Shown: in pieces, positions 50,008 through 59,620 of the stretch
Layout: each line of letters starts with the position of its first letter
Numbering within the stretch: the first letter of the stretch is position 1
Assembly: GCA_027624955.1 (NCBI GenBank)
Contig: JAQBTG010000009.1
Coordinates: 1-64,000, forward strand
Reading direction: 5' to 3'
DNA length: 64,000 nt
Source: Pseudomonadota bacterium
GTDB lineage: Bacteria > Pseudomonadota > Alphaproteobacteria > UBA828
Program-made: the position numbers and the translations under genes
The notes under the pieces: model-generated
Told to the model about the DNA's origin: nothing
The model's input: only the letters and a program-made list of their open reading frames with translations
The model's database searches: none

Positions 50008-50022
50008 TTAGAATTATTCTAA
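50008..50022. promoter_or_regulatory. ICE box: predicted Irr operator upstream of rubrerythrin
   Basis: TTAGAA-TTA-TTCTAA is a perfect inverted repeat matching the iron control element bound by Irr in alphaproteobacteria. It lies in the 210-base gap between rubrerythrin and irr, in an AT-rich patch otherwise unusual for this region. The remaining gap sequence shows no gene. Confidence 0.82.
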
Positions 50023-50103
50023 ATACTATTAATGATGCCGCCCTGCGGCAATATTCAAAGACACGGAGAAGAGTTGCGGCCAGCTGCTTGCCGGCCGCCG
50101 TCG

Positions 50104-50532
50104 CTACGCGGTGGGCGCGCTATTTTTGACGCGGATGATGATGTCGATGCGCGAAATTTCAGCTCCTTCGGGGAGCGCGGGCAATTCACCGATGGTGACA
50201 TTGTCGCCGGAAACGTCGCGTAATTTTCCGCTATCCTCGAAATACAGGTGGTGGTGAGCGGTGATATTGGTATCGAAATAAGACCGACCGGCATCGACGA
50301 CCAATTCCCGCAACAGTCCCGCGGCGGTGAATTGATGCAATGTGTTGTAGACGGTGGCGAGGGAGACACTGACTCCCTGGCTGAGCGATTCGGAATGGAG
50401 TTGTTCGGCGGTAACGTGCCGGTCGCCGCCCGAAAAGAGTTGGCGCGCCAGTGACTGGCGTTGGCGCGTCGGGCGCAGGCCGGCATCGCGGACCAACTCG
50501 ATGATATCGTTCGATGTTACGGCCTGGCGCAT
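50104..50532 (-). CDS. irr: Irr-type Fur family iron response regulator
   Basis: This is a 142-residue Fur superfamily regulator. The winged-helix part has GLRPTRQRQSLARQLF and VSVSLATVYNTLHQFTAAGLL. The histidine-rich HHH (93-95, in NITAHHHLYFED) is the Irr signature for heme/iron-dependent control, and the cysteine-type structural zinc site of classical Fur is absent. In alphaproteobacteria Irr acts under iron limitation, repressing iron-using or iron-storing functions and activating others. An ICE box lies just beyond its 3' end, in front of the rubrerythrin gene. Confidence 0.9.
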   Translation of the reverse strand: MRQAVTSNDIIELVRDAGLRPTRQRQSLARQLFSGGDRHVTAEQLHSESLSQGVSVSLATVYNTLHQFTAAGLLRELVVDAGRSYFDTNITAHHHLYFEDSGKLRDVSGDNVTIGELPALPEGAEISRIDIIIRVKNSAPTA

Positions 50533-50658
50533 ATCTTGTCTCGGCTTATGGAAATTTGTCGCGCGTTCCGCCGCACAACATAGAGCAGAACAACCCTAAA
50601 TCAAGAATGGATTATAATTTACTGCCTGAGAGATGTTTCGCGCTGTCTGACGCAGGTA

Positions 50659-52059
50659 TTAATCGCCCGTCACCATGCGGTTGACGAGTTCCTTCACCGA
50701 CGGAATGAAGCCATTGGAGTAAAACGGATCCGTCGCAAATTGGTAAGCCCCATGGCCGGAGAACATCAGTTGATCCTCGACATTGTCTTCGTCGTGGATG
50801 ATCACCTGTAGGGTTTTTTGAATACAGAAGCTCCGCGGGTCGGCCTTCTTGCCGGTGGTGAAGTCGGGGTTTGTTGACCAATTGCTAAACCGGCAGGATG
50901 ACAGGCACCCCATGCAGGCCGCCTGATCGTTGCGGATTTCCCGGGCCTTGTCGTCAGTTACGAATATCAGGGTCGAATCCGGCGTTTTCATGACCCGTTC
51001 GAAGCCGCTGCTCAGCCATTCCTGGGCGCGTTTAAAATCGCCTTTGGTAAGATAAAATGATCGACCGCGCGGGCCCGGGGTGAGCTTCTGGTTGTGGTCG
51101 CCGAGCGGTTCCGAGGTAAACGCCACTTGATGTTGTTCGCGCTCTTCCAGGTCGTTGATAAATTTATTTCTCACGGCGGAGGAGTAGAACCCCGTCGGGC
51201 TGAATTTGTTGAGGCCGACATCGCCTTTTTTCAAGGTCAACAAGCGCCGCTTCCAGCTTTCGGATATTGGGCTTTCTTTGGTCACCAACGGGCGGGTGCC
51301 GAATTGGAACGCGATCGGACCGATTTCCGGATTGTCGATCCAATCCTGCCATTCGCGCAGATACCAAACGCCACCGGCCATGATAATAGGTACTTTGTGC
51401 AGGCCGATGCTGTTCATGAGGGTGCGCAAGTCGCGCACCCGCGGATAGGGGTCTTCCGGTATATTGGGATCTTCACCGTTGGAGAGTCCGTTATGGCCAC
51501 CGGCCCGCCACGGGTCTTCATAGACCACACCGCCAAGCAAATCCGAGAACTTGTGATAGGCGCGCTTCCATAGCGCCCGGAACGCCCGGCCGGAGGAAAC
51601 GATCGGGTAATAATGTACCTGATAATGATTGGCGATCTCAGCGATTCGATACGGCATGCCAGCGCCGCATGTGACGCCGTGTATGAGGCCCTTGCCGCGC
51701 TCGAGGATGGCGCGCAGGATTCTTTCGCTGGCCCCCATCTCCCACAGGATGTTCATGTGCAGGCGGCCTTCGCCGCCGGACGCTTCATGCGCGATGCGGG
51801 CTTGGGCCAAGCCGCCTTCAACCGCGTATTCCACCAGCTCTTCGTGGCGTTCGCGGCGTGTCCGGCCGTGATAGATTTGCGGTATCGCCCGGCCGTCCGC
51901 GTCGTAGGAATCGGCGTTCACGCCCGAGAACGTCCCGACCGCGCCGGCCGCCGCCCACGCACCCGAAGACAGCCCATTGGTCACGCCAATGCCCTTGCCA
52001 CCCTCGATCAATGGCAACACTTCTTTGCCCGAAACAATCAGTGGATGAAGCGCCTTCAA
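50659..52059 (-). CDS. Nitronate monooxygenase-like flavin oxidoreductase with C-terminal Cys cluster
   Basis: This is a 466-residue TIM-barrel flavoprotein of the 2-nitropropane dioxygenase family: LPLIEGGKGIGVTNG at the N-terminus, HGVTCGAGMPYRIAEIA, and PIIMAGGVWYLREWQDW followed by FQFGTRPLVTKES. The C-terminal part has four cysteines, CMGCLSSC (382, 385, 389) and Cys412, that could hold a metal or Fe-S centre. I start at TTG 52059, with GAGAGG five bases upstream; the frame reaches 52218, but that part runs through the pnp terminator hairpin. Substrate unknown. It lies upstream of irr on the same strand with a 126-base gap. Confidence 0.8.
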   Translation of the reverse strand: MKALHPLIVSGKEVLPLIEGGKGIGVTNGLSSGAWAAAGAVGTFSGVNADSYDADGRAIPQIYHGRTRRERHEELVEYAVEGGLAQARIAHEASGGEGRLHMNILWEMGASERILRAILERGKGLIHGVTCGAGMPYRIAEIANHYQVHYYPIVSSGRAFRALWKRAYHKFSDLLGGVVYEDPWRAGGHNGLSNGEDPNIPEDPYPRVRDLRTLMNSIGLHKVPIIMAGGVWYLREWQDWIDNPEIGPIAFQFGTRPLVTKESPISESWKRRLLTLKKGDVGLNKFSPTGFYSSAVRNKFINDLEEREQHQVAFTSEPLGDHNQKLTPGPRGRSFYLTKGDFKRAQEWLSSGFERVMKTPDSTLIFVTDDKAREIRNDQAACMGCLSSCRFSNWSTNPDFTTGKKADPRSFCIQKTLQVIIHDEDNVEDQLMFSGHGAYQFATDPFYSNGFIPSVKELVNRMVTGD

Positions 52060-52206
52060 TTCATCCTCTCTGTTTAGCTTGGCAACCGGGCGGACAATAT
52101 TTTGCCGATATTGGTCAAATGCCGCTCGTCTGCGCTTAAAGGTTAATTTGGACCTTTCACCGCCCGCGTCAAGTCCGACTAGAGCGTAAATCAAGCACTC
52201 GTCAGG

Positions 52207-52240
52207 CCCGCAGCACAATCATAACGGATTATGCTGCGGG
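52207..52240 (-). terminator. Hairpin after pnp, likely end of the rimP-pnp operon
   Basis: CCCGCAGCA at 52207-52215 pairs perfectly with TGCTGCGGG at 52232-52240; the interior adds AATC/GATT pairing. It begins 24 bases after the pnp stop. There is no T-run after it on the minus strand, so it may be an exonuclease-blocking 3' end instead of a simple intrinsic terminator. Confidence 0.6.
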
Positions 52241-52263
52241 GCCGCGAGCTTTGATTGTCCGAG

Positions 52264-54384
52264 TTAACTCGCTTCAGCTTGCTGGCTGATGTCTTCGCCG
52301 GTCTCCTGGTTGACAGCCTTCATGCTCAGTTTGATCTTGCCACGGTCGTCGACGCCCAACACCTTAACTTTGACCATGTCGCCTTCCTTCAGCACTTCGT
52401 TCACCGAGCCGATCCGACCGGCTGCGACTTCGCTGATATGGACGAGGCCGTCGCGCTTGCCGATGAAATTCACGAACGCGCCGAAATCCATGATCTTCAC
52501 GACCTTGCCGTCATAGATTTCACCGACTTCAGGCTCCGCGATAATATCGCGAATCATGTTAATCGCGGCTTCGCCGGCGGCGGCCTCCACTGCGGCGACC
52601 TTGATCGTGCCGTCATCCTCGATGTCGATCTTGGTGCCCGTAAGCTCGCAGATTTCACGCACTACTTTGCCGCCCGGGCCGATGATTTCGCGGATGCGGT
52701 CCTTCGGCACGGTGATCGACGTAATGCGGGGCGCGGTGTCGCTCACGGTGTCGCGCGCCGATCCGATCGCTTTGACCATTTCACCCAAAATGTGAAGACG
52801 GCCCTCATTCGCCTGTTCGAGCGCCTCCCGCATGATTGCCTCGGTGATGCTGGTGATCTTGATATCCATCTGCAGCGACGTGATACCGTTCACCGTACCA
52901 GCCACCTTGAAATCCATGTCGCCGAGGTGATCCTCGTCGCCGAGAATATCGCTCAACACGGCATAGTCATCACCCTCTTTGATCAGACCCATGGCGATGC
53001 CCGCTACCGGACGGGTCAGCGGAACGCCGGCGTCCATCAACGACAAAGAGGCGCCGCAGACGGTCGCCATCGAAGACGAGCCGTTTGATTCGGTAATCTC
53101 CGAAACCACGCGGATGGTGTAGGGAAATTCTTCGGGTGTCGGTAGCAGAGGATGAATGGCGCGCCAAGCAAGCTTGCCATGACCGATTTCACGCCGCCCC
53201 GGGCCGCGTAGAAAACGTGCCTCGCCCACCGAATAGGGCGGAAAATTATAGTGCAGCATGAAGCGTTCACGGTATTCGCCCTCGAGCACATCCATGATCT
53301 GCTCGTCTTGGCCGGTGCCAAGCGTGGCGACGACCAGTGCCTGGGTTTCGCCGCGGGTAAAGAGCGCCGAGCCGTGGCTACGCGGCAGGATGCCGACCTC
53401 GCTTACGATCTGGCGCACATCCCGCGTGCCGCGCCCGTCGATGCGGGAGCCGGTTTTTATGATTTCGGAGCGCACGATGTCGCGTTCGATATCTTTGAGG
53501 ATCGAGTACGTATCTCCTGGTGTCTGGCCATCGCCATCGGCCATGCTATCCGTGACAGATTTTTTTACGCTGCTAATGCGGTCCTGACGCTCGGATTTGG
53601 ACTTGATGGCGTAGGCATCGCGCAAGCCCTCGGAGGCCAAGCCGCCGATCTTGGCGACTAGGTCCGCGTCCTTCTCGATGCTCGGGACGTTCCACGGCTC
53701 TTTCGCGCAGGCTTCGGCAAGTTCGATAATCACATCGAATACCGGACGCATTCCTGTATGGCCGAAGGTGACGGCGCCGAGCATGATGTCTTCGTTCAGC
53801 TCTTTGGCTTCGGATTCGACCATCAGCACGCCGTCTTGGGTTCCGGCAACCACCAGGTCAAGCGTCGATTCGAGGCGTTCCTCTGCTGTCGGATTAAGAA
53901 CATATTCGCCGTTGATATAACCTACCCGGGCGCCGGCAATCGGGCCCATGAAGGGAATGCCAGAAATGGTCAGGGCGGCGGAAGCGCCGACCATTGCGAC
54001 CATATCGGGATCGTTTTCCATATCGTGCGAGACAACCGTACAAATAACTTGTGTTTCATTGCGGAAGCCAGCGGCAAACAGTGGCCGGATCGGCCGGTCA
54101 ATCAGGCGGCAGACCAGCGTTTCTTTTTCGCCGGGCCGGCCTTCACGCTTAAAAAATCCGCCGGGAATTTTCCCAGCAGCAAATGCTTTTTCTTCGTAAT
54201 TGACGGTGAGGGGGAAAAAATCCACTCCCTCCCGCGGGGTCTTTTGCGCGACTACGGTGCACAGCACGGCCGTCTGGCCGTAGGTCACCATCACAGCGCC
54301 ATCGGCCTGGCGCGCCAATTTGCCGGATTCGATGACCAGCGGGCGCCCGCCCCAAACCGTTTCTTTTCTCGTAACATTAAACAT
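52264..54384 (-). CDS. pnp: Polyribonucleotide nucleotidyltransferase (PNPase)
   Basis: PNPase degrades RNA 3' to 5' by phosphorolysis in the degradosome. The 706-residue protein has two RNase PH domains ([20 protein letters not shown] in the first; [14 protein letters not shown] and [16 protein letters not shown] in the second), a KH domain ([15 protein letters not shown]) and a C-terminal S1 domain ([20 protein letters not shown]). An AGGGA ribosome site precedes the ATG. The leader carries two hairpins, reminiscent of the RNase III-processed leader through which E. coli PNPase limits its own synthesis. Confidence 0.97.
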   Translation of the reverse strand: MFNVTRKETVWGGRPLVIESGKLARQADGAVMVTYGQTAVLCTVVAQKTPREGVDFFPLTVNYEEKAFAAGKIPGGFFKREGRPGEKETLVCRLIDRPIRPLFAAGFRNETQVICTVVSHDMENDPDMVAMVGASAALTISGIPFMGPIAGARVGYINGEYVLNPTAEERLESTLDLVVAGTQDGVLMVESEAKELNEDIMLGAVTFGHTGMRPVFDVIIELAEACAKEPWNVPSIEKDADLVAKIGGLASEGLRDAYAIKSKSERQDRISSVKKSVTDSMADGDGQTPGDTYSILKDIERDIVRSEIIKTGSRIDGRGTRDVRQIVSEVGILPRSHGSALFTRGETQALVVATLGTGQDEQIMDVLEGEYRERFMLHYNFPPYSVGEARFLRGPGRREIGHGKLAWRAIHPLLPTPEEFPYTIRVVSEITESNGSSSMATVCGASLSLMDAGVPLTRPVAGIAMGLIKEGDDYAVLSDILGDEDHLGDMDFKVAGTVNGITSLQMDIKITSITEAIMREALEQANEGRLHILGEMVKAIGSARDTVSDTAPRITSITVPKDRIREIIGPGGKVVREICELTGTKIDIEDDGTIKVAAVEAAAGEAAINMIRDIIAEPEVGEIYDGKVVKIMDFGAFVNFIGKRDGLVHISEVAAGRIGSVNEVLKEGDMVKVKVLGVDDRGKIKLSMKAVNQETGEDISQQAEAS

Positions 54385-54442
54385 TGTCTATTTCCCTTTT
54401 CCTGCGGCCGATGCGCCCAATGCGCTCCGCCCCGCTCGAGCA

Positions 54443-54526
54443 GACCAAAATGGTCCCCTCGTCTATTTCATTGACTGCGACATTCCGTGGCCGCGACATT
54501 TCGTCCTGAGTCAATGAACCAAATAG
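54443..54526 (-). promoter_or_regulatory. Structured leader of pnp mRNA (two hairpins)
   Basis: In the 246-base rpsO-pnp gap, CTATTTCATTGACT (54463-54476) pairs with AGTCAATG-aacc-AAATAG (54509-54526, four-base bulge). A second perfect hairpin, GACCA-AAA-TGGTC, occurs at 54443-54455. The long stem is 79-142 bases before the pnp start. It could end the rpsO transcript, serve as an RNase III site for PNPase autocontrol, or both. The rest of the gap shows no gene. Confidence 0.5.
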
Positions 54527-54630
54527 CTATCGCCCGCGCTTTGTACGTCGCGGCTCGGCCTGAGACGTTCATCTGTCGTCAGCAACTTTAGTCGTACCAG
54601 TGAGAATGGTCTGCGAAGCCAGTCAAAGAT

Positions 54631-54900
54631 TTACTTACGCAGACCCAAGCGCTGGATCACGTCGGCATAACGATCTGTGTCTTCGCGCTTGAGATAGTCC
54701 AGCAAACTGCGGCGGCGGCTCACCATCTTCAGGAGGCCACGGCGCGAATGCCGGTCTTTCTTATGGGTCTTAAAATGCCCCGTTAAATTGTTGATGCGCT
54801 CGGTCAAGATTGCGACCTGCACTTCCGGGGAGCCGGTGTCACCGGTTGTTTTTCCGAACTCGCCCATGAGTACGGATTTCCGCTCAGCGGTAATCGACAT
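54631..54900 (-). CDS. rpsO: 30S ribosomal protein S15
   Basis: S15 binds the three-way junction of 16S rRNA and helps form a bridge to the large subunit. The 89-residue protein has the expected [39 protein letters not shown] and [12 protein letters not shown] motifs. It follows truB by three bases and is upstream of pnp, the same order as in E. coli. Confidence 0.98.
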   Translation of the reverse strand: MSITAERKSVLMGEFGKTTGDTGSPEVQVAILTERINNLTGHFKTHKKDRHSRRGLLKMVSRRRSLLDYLKREDTDRYADVIQRLGLRK

Positions 54901-54903
54901 CTC

Positions 54904-55812
54904 TTACTCCAATTCCAAAAGGTTGAAGACGCGAAGCGGCCTGAGGTGACCCATCTCGATTGTGGCCAAAGCAACAAGACGCCCGCCGTATAAGGCGCGG
55001 ACGGTTTTGATATCCACGCCTTTTACTGCTATTACCTGGCCACATCGCAGCCGGTGCGCGTCACTTTCGGTCAATTCCAATGCCGGGATGTCGGCCAGCG
55101 GGGCTTCGACCGGAAGAACGTGCGCAGCAAGGCCGGCACTATGCACGAGCGACTCCAGGATATCCAGCGAAATCGCCGCATTTTCCTTAAAGGGACCGAC
55201 CGCAGTGCGGCGCAACGCCGAAACATAGCCAAAAGTGCCAAGGCAATGCGCGATATCGCGTGCCAAGGCGCGAATATAGGTGCCCTTGCCGCAGATCACG
55301 TCGAAACTGGCGGTTTCTTCGTCATTTTCAAGCAGCAATAGGCTGTCTACACGTATTTTCCGGGGTTCCAGCGTGACCGGCTTGTTGGCCCGCGCCAAGG
55401 CATAGGCGCGTTGACCATTAACCTTCAGGGCCGAATATTTGGGCGGCATTTGACTGATTTCGCCGATGAATTTCGGTAAAATGTTCTCTATATCCTGCCG
55501 CGAAGGGCGAATATCGCTGGTCTCCGTAATCTCACCTTCGCCGTCGTCGGTATCGCGCGCTTCGCCCCATTTCAATGTGAAACGGTAACCTTTGGTTCCC
55601 AGCATGACGTAGGCCACCGTTTTGGTGGCTTCACCGATGGCAATCGGCAGAACACCGGTGGCGAGCGGGTCAAGCGTGCCGCCATGGCCAACTTTCAGAC
55701 CGCCGGTGAGGCGTTTTATCCGGCCAACAATATGCGCTGAACTGCGGCCCGGCGGTTTATCGATGATCAGCCAGCCGTCGAGGCGCGCCGTCGCGCCGGC
55801 TGGCTCATTCAT
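54904..55812 (-). CDS. truB: tRNA pseudouridine(55) synthase
   Basis: TruB makes pseudouridine 55 in the T arm of tRNAs. The 302-residue protein has WLIIDKPPGRSSAHIVGRIK and KVGHGGTLDPLATGVLPIAIG with the catalytic aspartate, then KGTYIRALARDIAHCLGT and a C-terminal PUA-like part. The start overlaps rbfA by eight bases. Confidence 0.97.
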   Translation of the reverse strand: MNEPAGATARLDGWLIIDKPPGRSSAHIVGRIKRLTGGLKVGHGGTLDPLATGVLPIAIGEATKTVAYVMLGTKGYRFTLKWGEARDTDDGEGEITETSDIRPSRQDIENILPKFIGEISQMPPKYSALKVNGQRAYALARANKPVTLEPRKIRVDSLLLLENDEETASFDVICGKGTYIRALARDIAHCLGTFGYVSALRRTAVGPFKENAAISLDILESLVHSAGLAAHVLPVEAPLADIPALELTESDAHRLRCGQVIAVKGVDIKTVRALYGGRLVALATIEMGHLRPLRVFNLLELE

Positions 55813-56191
55813 TGGGCGGCTTTACCCCTTTCAGGAGTTCGTCGATGAAATTCGATTCATCGAACGAACGGTCGAACACGAATTCGAGCGCCGGCGTGTG
55901 CCGCAGTTTCACCCGCCGCGCGACTTCGGAGCGCAGATAAGGCGCCGCGCGTGACAGCGCCTCGACAATCGGCTCGCCGTCGCCACCACCTAACGGCATG
56001 ACAAAAACTCTGGCTTTCTTGAGATCAGGTGAAGCGCGAACTTCGGTGACCGTGATCGGTGTGCTGCTCAAAATTGGATCGCGAATCGGAGCGCGCGCGA
56101 ACGTGTCGGTCAACGCCTCACGGAGAAGCTCACCGACACGCAATTGGCGCTGACTGGGAGCGCGCGATTTTGGTTCGTTGCCGCGTGCCAT
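55805..56191 (-). CDS. rbfA: Ribosome-binding factor A
   Basis: RbfA helps mature the 30S subunit and is important in the cold. The 128-residue product shows RQLRVGELLREALTDTFAR, the KH-like core VRASPDLKKARVFVMPLGG and LRSEVARRVKLRHTPALEF, followed by FDRSFDES. It lies 49 bases after infB on the same strand. Confidence 0.96.
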   Translation of the reverse strand: MARGNEPKSRAPSQRQLRVGELLREALTDTFARAPIRDPILSSTPITVTEVRASPDLKKARVFVMPLGGGDGEPIVEALSRAAPYLRSEVARRVKLRHTPALEFVFDRSFDESNFIDELLKGVKPPNE

Positions 56192-56240
56192 GCTTCAAGC
56201 TTCCACTGCGTGGAACGACATATCTTAAATTGTTACAGGA

Positions 56241-58883
56241 TTAGGAATCGAGCGTGCGCGCGACTTCCTCGACTTCATAAAATTCCATAACATCGTCTTG
56301 CCGCAGATCCGAATAATTCTCGAACGACATGCCGCATTCGAATCCTTCTTTGACCTCGCGCACATCATTTTTGAAGCTCCGCAATGTCTTCAGCGTGCCG
56401 TCATGAATTACAATATCGTCGCGCAGCAGCCGCACCCTGGCGCCGCGCCGCACCAAGCCATTGCTGACCCGGCAGCCGGCGACTTTGCCGATTTTGCCGA
56501 CGTCGAATATTTCCAGAATTCTCGCATTGCCAAGCTTGTGTTCGTGCAACGCCGGTTTGAGCATGCCCTCGAGCATCGCCTTGGTGTCATCGACAACGTT
56601 GTAAATAATGGCGTAGTCGCGAATTTCGACGCCTTCGCGCTGCGCCATTTCGCGAGCTTGCGGATTGGGGCGCACATTGAAGCCGACGATGAATGCCTTT
56701 GACGCGCTCGCCAGAACTACGTCCGATTCAGTAATGCCACCAACACCGGCGTGGAGGATTTGAACGGCGACCTCGTCGGTGGACAAATTCTCAAGCGCGC
56801 TCGTCACCGCCTCCACAGAACCATGCACATCGCCTTTGATAACCATCGGCAGCCGTTGCAGTCCGTCGTCGCCGGCTTGCAAGAACATTTGATCCAAATT
56901 AACCAGCGAGGCGCTGCGGGCGACAGCGTCATCGCGCGAACGCATGCTGCGAAATTCAGTGATTTCGCGGGCGCGCCGCTCGCTGTCCACGACGACAAAT
57001 TCGTCGCCAGCGCTCGGCGGGCCGTTGAAGCCGAGCACTTCCACTGGAGTCGAGGGCAACGCCTCAACGCGGTTTTTCCCGCGCTCATCCGACATCGCGC
57101 GAACCCGGCCCCATTCCGAGCCGGCGACGACGATATCGCCAACACGAAGCGTGCCACGCTGCACCAAACAGGTACAAACGACGCCGCGTCCGCGATCGAC
57201 TCGCGATTCAATCACCACGCCATCGGCGTCACGATTCGGGTTGGCGGCAAGTTCGAGAATTTCCGATTGCAGGATGATCGCTTCTTCAAGTTTGTCGAGA
57301 TTAGTTTTTTGAATTGCGGAAACTTCGACGGACAATATATCACCGCCCATTTCCTCGGTGACGATTTCGTGCTGTAGCAGCTCTTGACGCACGCGGTCTG
57401 CCTTGGCGTCGGGCCGATCCATCTTGTTGATGGCGATGATGATGGGCGCGCCGGCTGCGCGCGCATGGTTGATTGCCTCGACCGTCTGCGGCATGACGCC
57501 ATCATCGGCAGCGACAACCAAAACAACGATATCGGTGAGCTTTGCGCCGCGCGAGCGCATCTGCGTAAACGCGGCATGGCCTGGCGTATCGATAAAAGTA
57601 ATGCGCACATCATTGGCAATCTGCACCTGATAGGCACCAATATGCTGTGTGATTCCGCCAGCCTCGCCCGATGCGATATCGGTCGCACGCAGCGCGTCGA
57701 GCAGCGATGTCTTGCCGTGATCGACATGGCCCATCACAGTTACCACTGGCGGACGGGGAACCAGACTACCGGCCTCATCCGAATCACCTTGCAGGCCAAT
57801 TTCGACGTCCGAAGCGCTCACCCGTTTGATCTTGTGGCCGAACTCATGCACCACCAGTTCCGCGGTATCGCCTTCAATGGTTTGGGAAATCGAGGCGGCG
57901 ATGCCCATTTGCATGAGCTTCTTCACAACCTCGAAGCCGCGTACCGCCATCCGGTTGGCAAGTTCTTGCACGGCGATGGTTTCGGGCACCACCACCTCGC
58001 GCACAACTGGTCCGGCCTCGTCACCGCCGCCGGCTTCCGCCGCCATGCGGCGCTCGCGCTCGCGTTGGCGTTTCAGCGAAGCGAGGCTGCGGCTGCGTTC
58101 ATCCTCACCACCGGTTTCGAGCGCTCGTGAAACTGTAAGTTTGGCACTGCTGCGGCGATTTGCGTCGCGATCCCGTTTGCCGGCTGACGGCGGGCGGCGA
58201 ACTTCAATGCGCCGGCGGCCGCGTCTCGGCGAGTCATCTTCTTCAGCTGTCGCTTCGCGTTTGACGCCGGCCCGCTCGCTGACTGCTGCGCCCGAGACCT
58301 CACCCGCTGTCTCTCCTGGCACGGCGAGCCGGCGGGCAGCTTCTTCCTCCGCCTGGCGGCGTTTTGCCTCTTCCGCCGTGCGCCGGGCTTCTTCGTCAGC
58401 GGAACGGCGTTCGGCCTCTTCACGCTCGACCGCCCGACTCTGGTCCTCTTCCGCACGAAGCGCGGCTTCGACTTCCGCTTCCTGGCGCTTGCGCCCCTCT
58501 TCTTTGACGGCGGATTCTACTGCACGGGCACGGGTGGCTTTTTCCTCATTCGTCAGGGTTCTCAAGACAACGCGGGATTTGGGGGTGTCGCGCTCGGTTT
58601 CGGTTTTCGCGAGCGGCGCCTCGGCGGTTTTTTTGACGGCGGGTTCAGCCGCTTTCAACGTTCCGACGGCGCGCGCCTGCGTCGGCGCTGCGCTGACGCC
58701 GCCACCTTGGGTGATGTTACGCTTTTTGCGAACCTCGACGGCAACAGACCGGCTGCGGCCATGCGAAAAACTTTGCCGCACTTGACCTGCATCCGCGGAC
58801 TGATTTCCCTCTGGCCGCCCCTGGCGCTTTAACGACAGAGGCTTCTTCTCCAGGCCGCTTTCGATCGTACCGTCGTCACTCAT
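56241..58883 (-). CDS. infB: Translation initiation factor IF-2
   Basis: IF-2 is the GTPase that brings initiator tRNA to the 30S subunit. The 880-residue protein has a long, charged, low-complexity N-terminal half with runs of [20 protein letters not shown]. The G domain starts near residue 380: [31 protein letters not shown] and NKMDRP. The C-terminal domains II-IV follow. The conserved IF2_N-like segment [20 protein letters not shown] is present. The start overlaps the YlxR-type gene stop (ATGA). Confidence 0.97.
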   Translation of the reverse strand: MSDDGTIESGLEKKPLSLKRQGRPEGNQSADAGQVRQSFSHGRSRSVAVEVRKKRNITQGGGVSAAPTQARAVGTLKAAEPAVKKTAEAPLAKTETERDTPKSRVVLRTLTNEEKATRARAVESAVKEEGRKRQEAEVEAALRAEEDQSRAVEREEAERRSADEEARRTAEEAKRRQAEEEAARRLAVPGETAGEVSGAAVSERAGVKREATAEEDDSPRRGRRRIEVRRPPSAGKRDRDANRRSSAKLTVSRALETGGEDERSRSLASLKRQRERERRMAAEAGGGDEAGPVVREVVVPETIAVQELANRMAVRGFEVVKKLMQMGIAASISQTIEGDTAELVVHEFGHKIKRVSASDVEIGLQGDSDEAGSLVPRPPVVTVMGHVDHGKTSLLDALRATDIASGEAGGITQHIGAYQVQIANDVRITFIDTPGHAAFTQMRSRGAKLTDIVVLVVAADDGVMPQTVEAINHARAAGAPIIIAINKMDRPDAKADRVRQELLQHEIVTEEMGGDILSVEVSAIQKTNLDKLEEAIILQSEILELAANPNRDADGVVIESRVDRGRGVVCTCLVQRGTLRVGDIVVAGSEWGRVRAMSDERGKNRVEALPSTPVEVLGFNGPPSAGDEFVVVDSERRAREITEFRSMRSRDDAVARSASLVNLDQMFLQAGDDGLQRLPMVIKGDVHGSVEAVTSALENLSTDEVAVQILHAGVGGITESDVVLASASKAFIVGFNVRPNPQAREMAQREGVEIRDYAIIYNVVDDTKAMLEGMLKPALHEHKLGNARILEIFDVGKIGKVAGCRVSNGLVRRGARVRLLRDDIVIHDGTLKTLRSFKNDVREVKEGFECGMSFENYSDLRQDDVMEFYEVEEVARTLDS

Positions 58884-59620
58884 TCGCTTCCTACTCGATC
58901 CGCAATTTCGTTTTGCTGTTTAGCTGATGGGGACCCGACGTCGACATCCCATTTCTCCGCCGGCAGGCGCGATTCTCCAACGGCGCGAAAGCCGGCGAGA
59001 CGGCCGCATTCGCGCAAAAACATGTCGCACAAGCGTGACGGACGGAGCGCCACATGCACCGCATCGGCGCGTCCCAAAGCGTGCGATAATTCACCGCGCG
59101 TAAACATCTCCACCGCGGGCAGACCATTGGCAAGTGCCCGCAACCGGGCGCGGGCGGACGCCGCACCGTCAGCAGCCTGCACCAATACCGCTGCCCGCTT
59201 GCTGCTCAAATCGGCCCGAACCTGATCATGCCCGATCGCAATGGCGCCGGCGCGCGCACTGAGGCCGAGATAATTGAGGGCGCGCGCGGCAAGCTGTTCA
59301 CCGACCTGCTCAGCCAGTTCCTCTTCCAAAGTGACGGCAGCGCGCGCTGCCCGGGAGAAACTGCCACTGGATCGGGCTTGATCTAGCGTCGCACGATTCG
59401 CACTTAGCCACAAGCCCCGACCGGGCAGGCGTTCAGCCAGATCGGGAACGATTCTATTGTCCGGGCCGGCGACGAAGCGGATGAGATGTGCAGTCGAGCA
59501 TTCGCGCCGTGACACAATGCAGCGCCGATGCTTGACGGGCGAACGCAGCGCAGCGCCCGGCGCTTCGGCCGCGCTGCTAGCGCGCGGTTTCCGCACGCTG
59601 TTTGTCTTCGTTCTGCTCAC
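58880..59620 (-). CDS. YlxR (DUF448) - L7Ae fusion RNA-binding protein
   Basis: This 246-residue protein carries a YlxR domain ([21 protein letters not shown] and [12 protein letters not shown]) followed by an L7Ae/ribosomal L30e-like domain ([21 protein letters not shown], then [11 protein letters not shown]). The fusion is common in alphaproteobacteria between nusA and infB. YlxR-type proteins are RNA-binding or nucleoid-associated regulators; the precise role is not known. Both ends overlap neighbours by four bases. Confidence 0.9.
   Translation of the reverse strand: MSRTKTNSVRKPRASSAAEAPGAALRSPVKHRRCIVSRRECSTAHLIRFVAGPDNRIVPDLAERLPGRGLWLSANRATLDQARSSGSFSRAARAAVTLEEELAEQVGEQLAARALNYLGLSARAGAIAIGHDQVRADLSSKRAAVLVQAADGAASARARLRALANGLPAVEMFTRGELSHALGRADAVHVALRPSRLCDMFLRECGRLAGFRAVGESRLPAEKWDVDVGSPSAKQQNEIADRVGSE

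Noticed and set aside
52060-52218. 53-residue N-terminal extension of the flavin oxidoreductase
   Set aside because: It would start with TTG inside the pnp terminator hairpin and lacks a ribosome site; a better TTG with GAGAGG lies at 52059.
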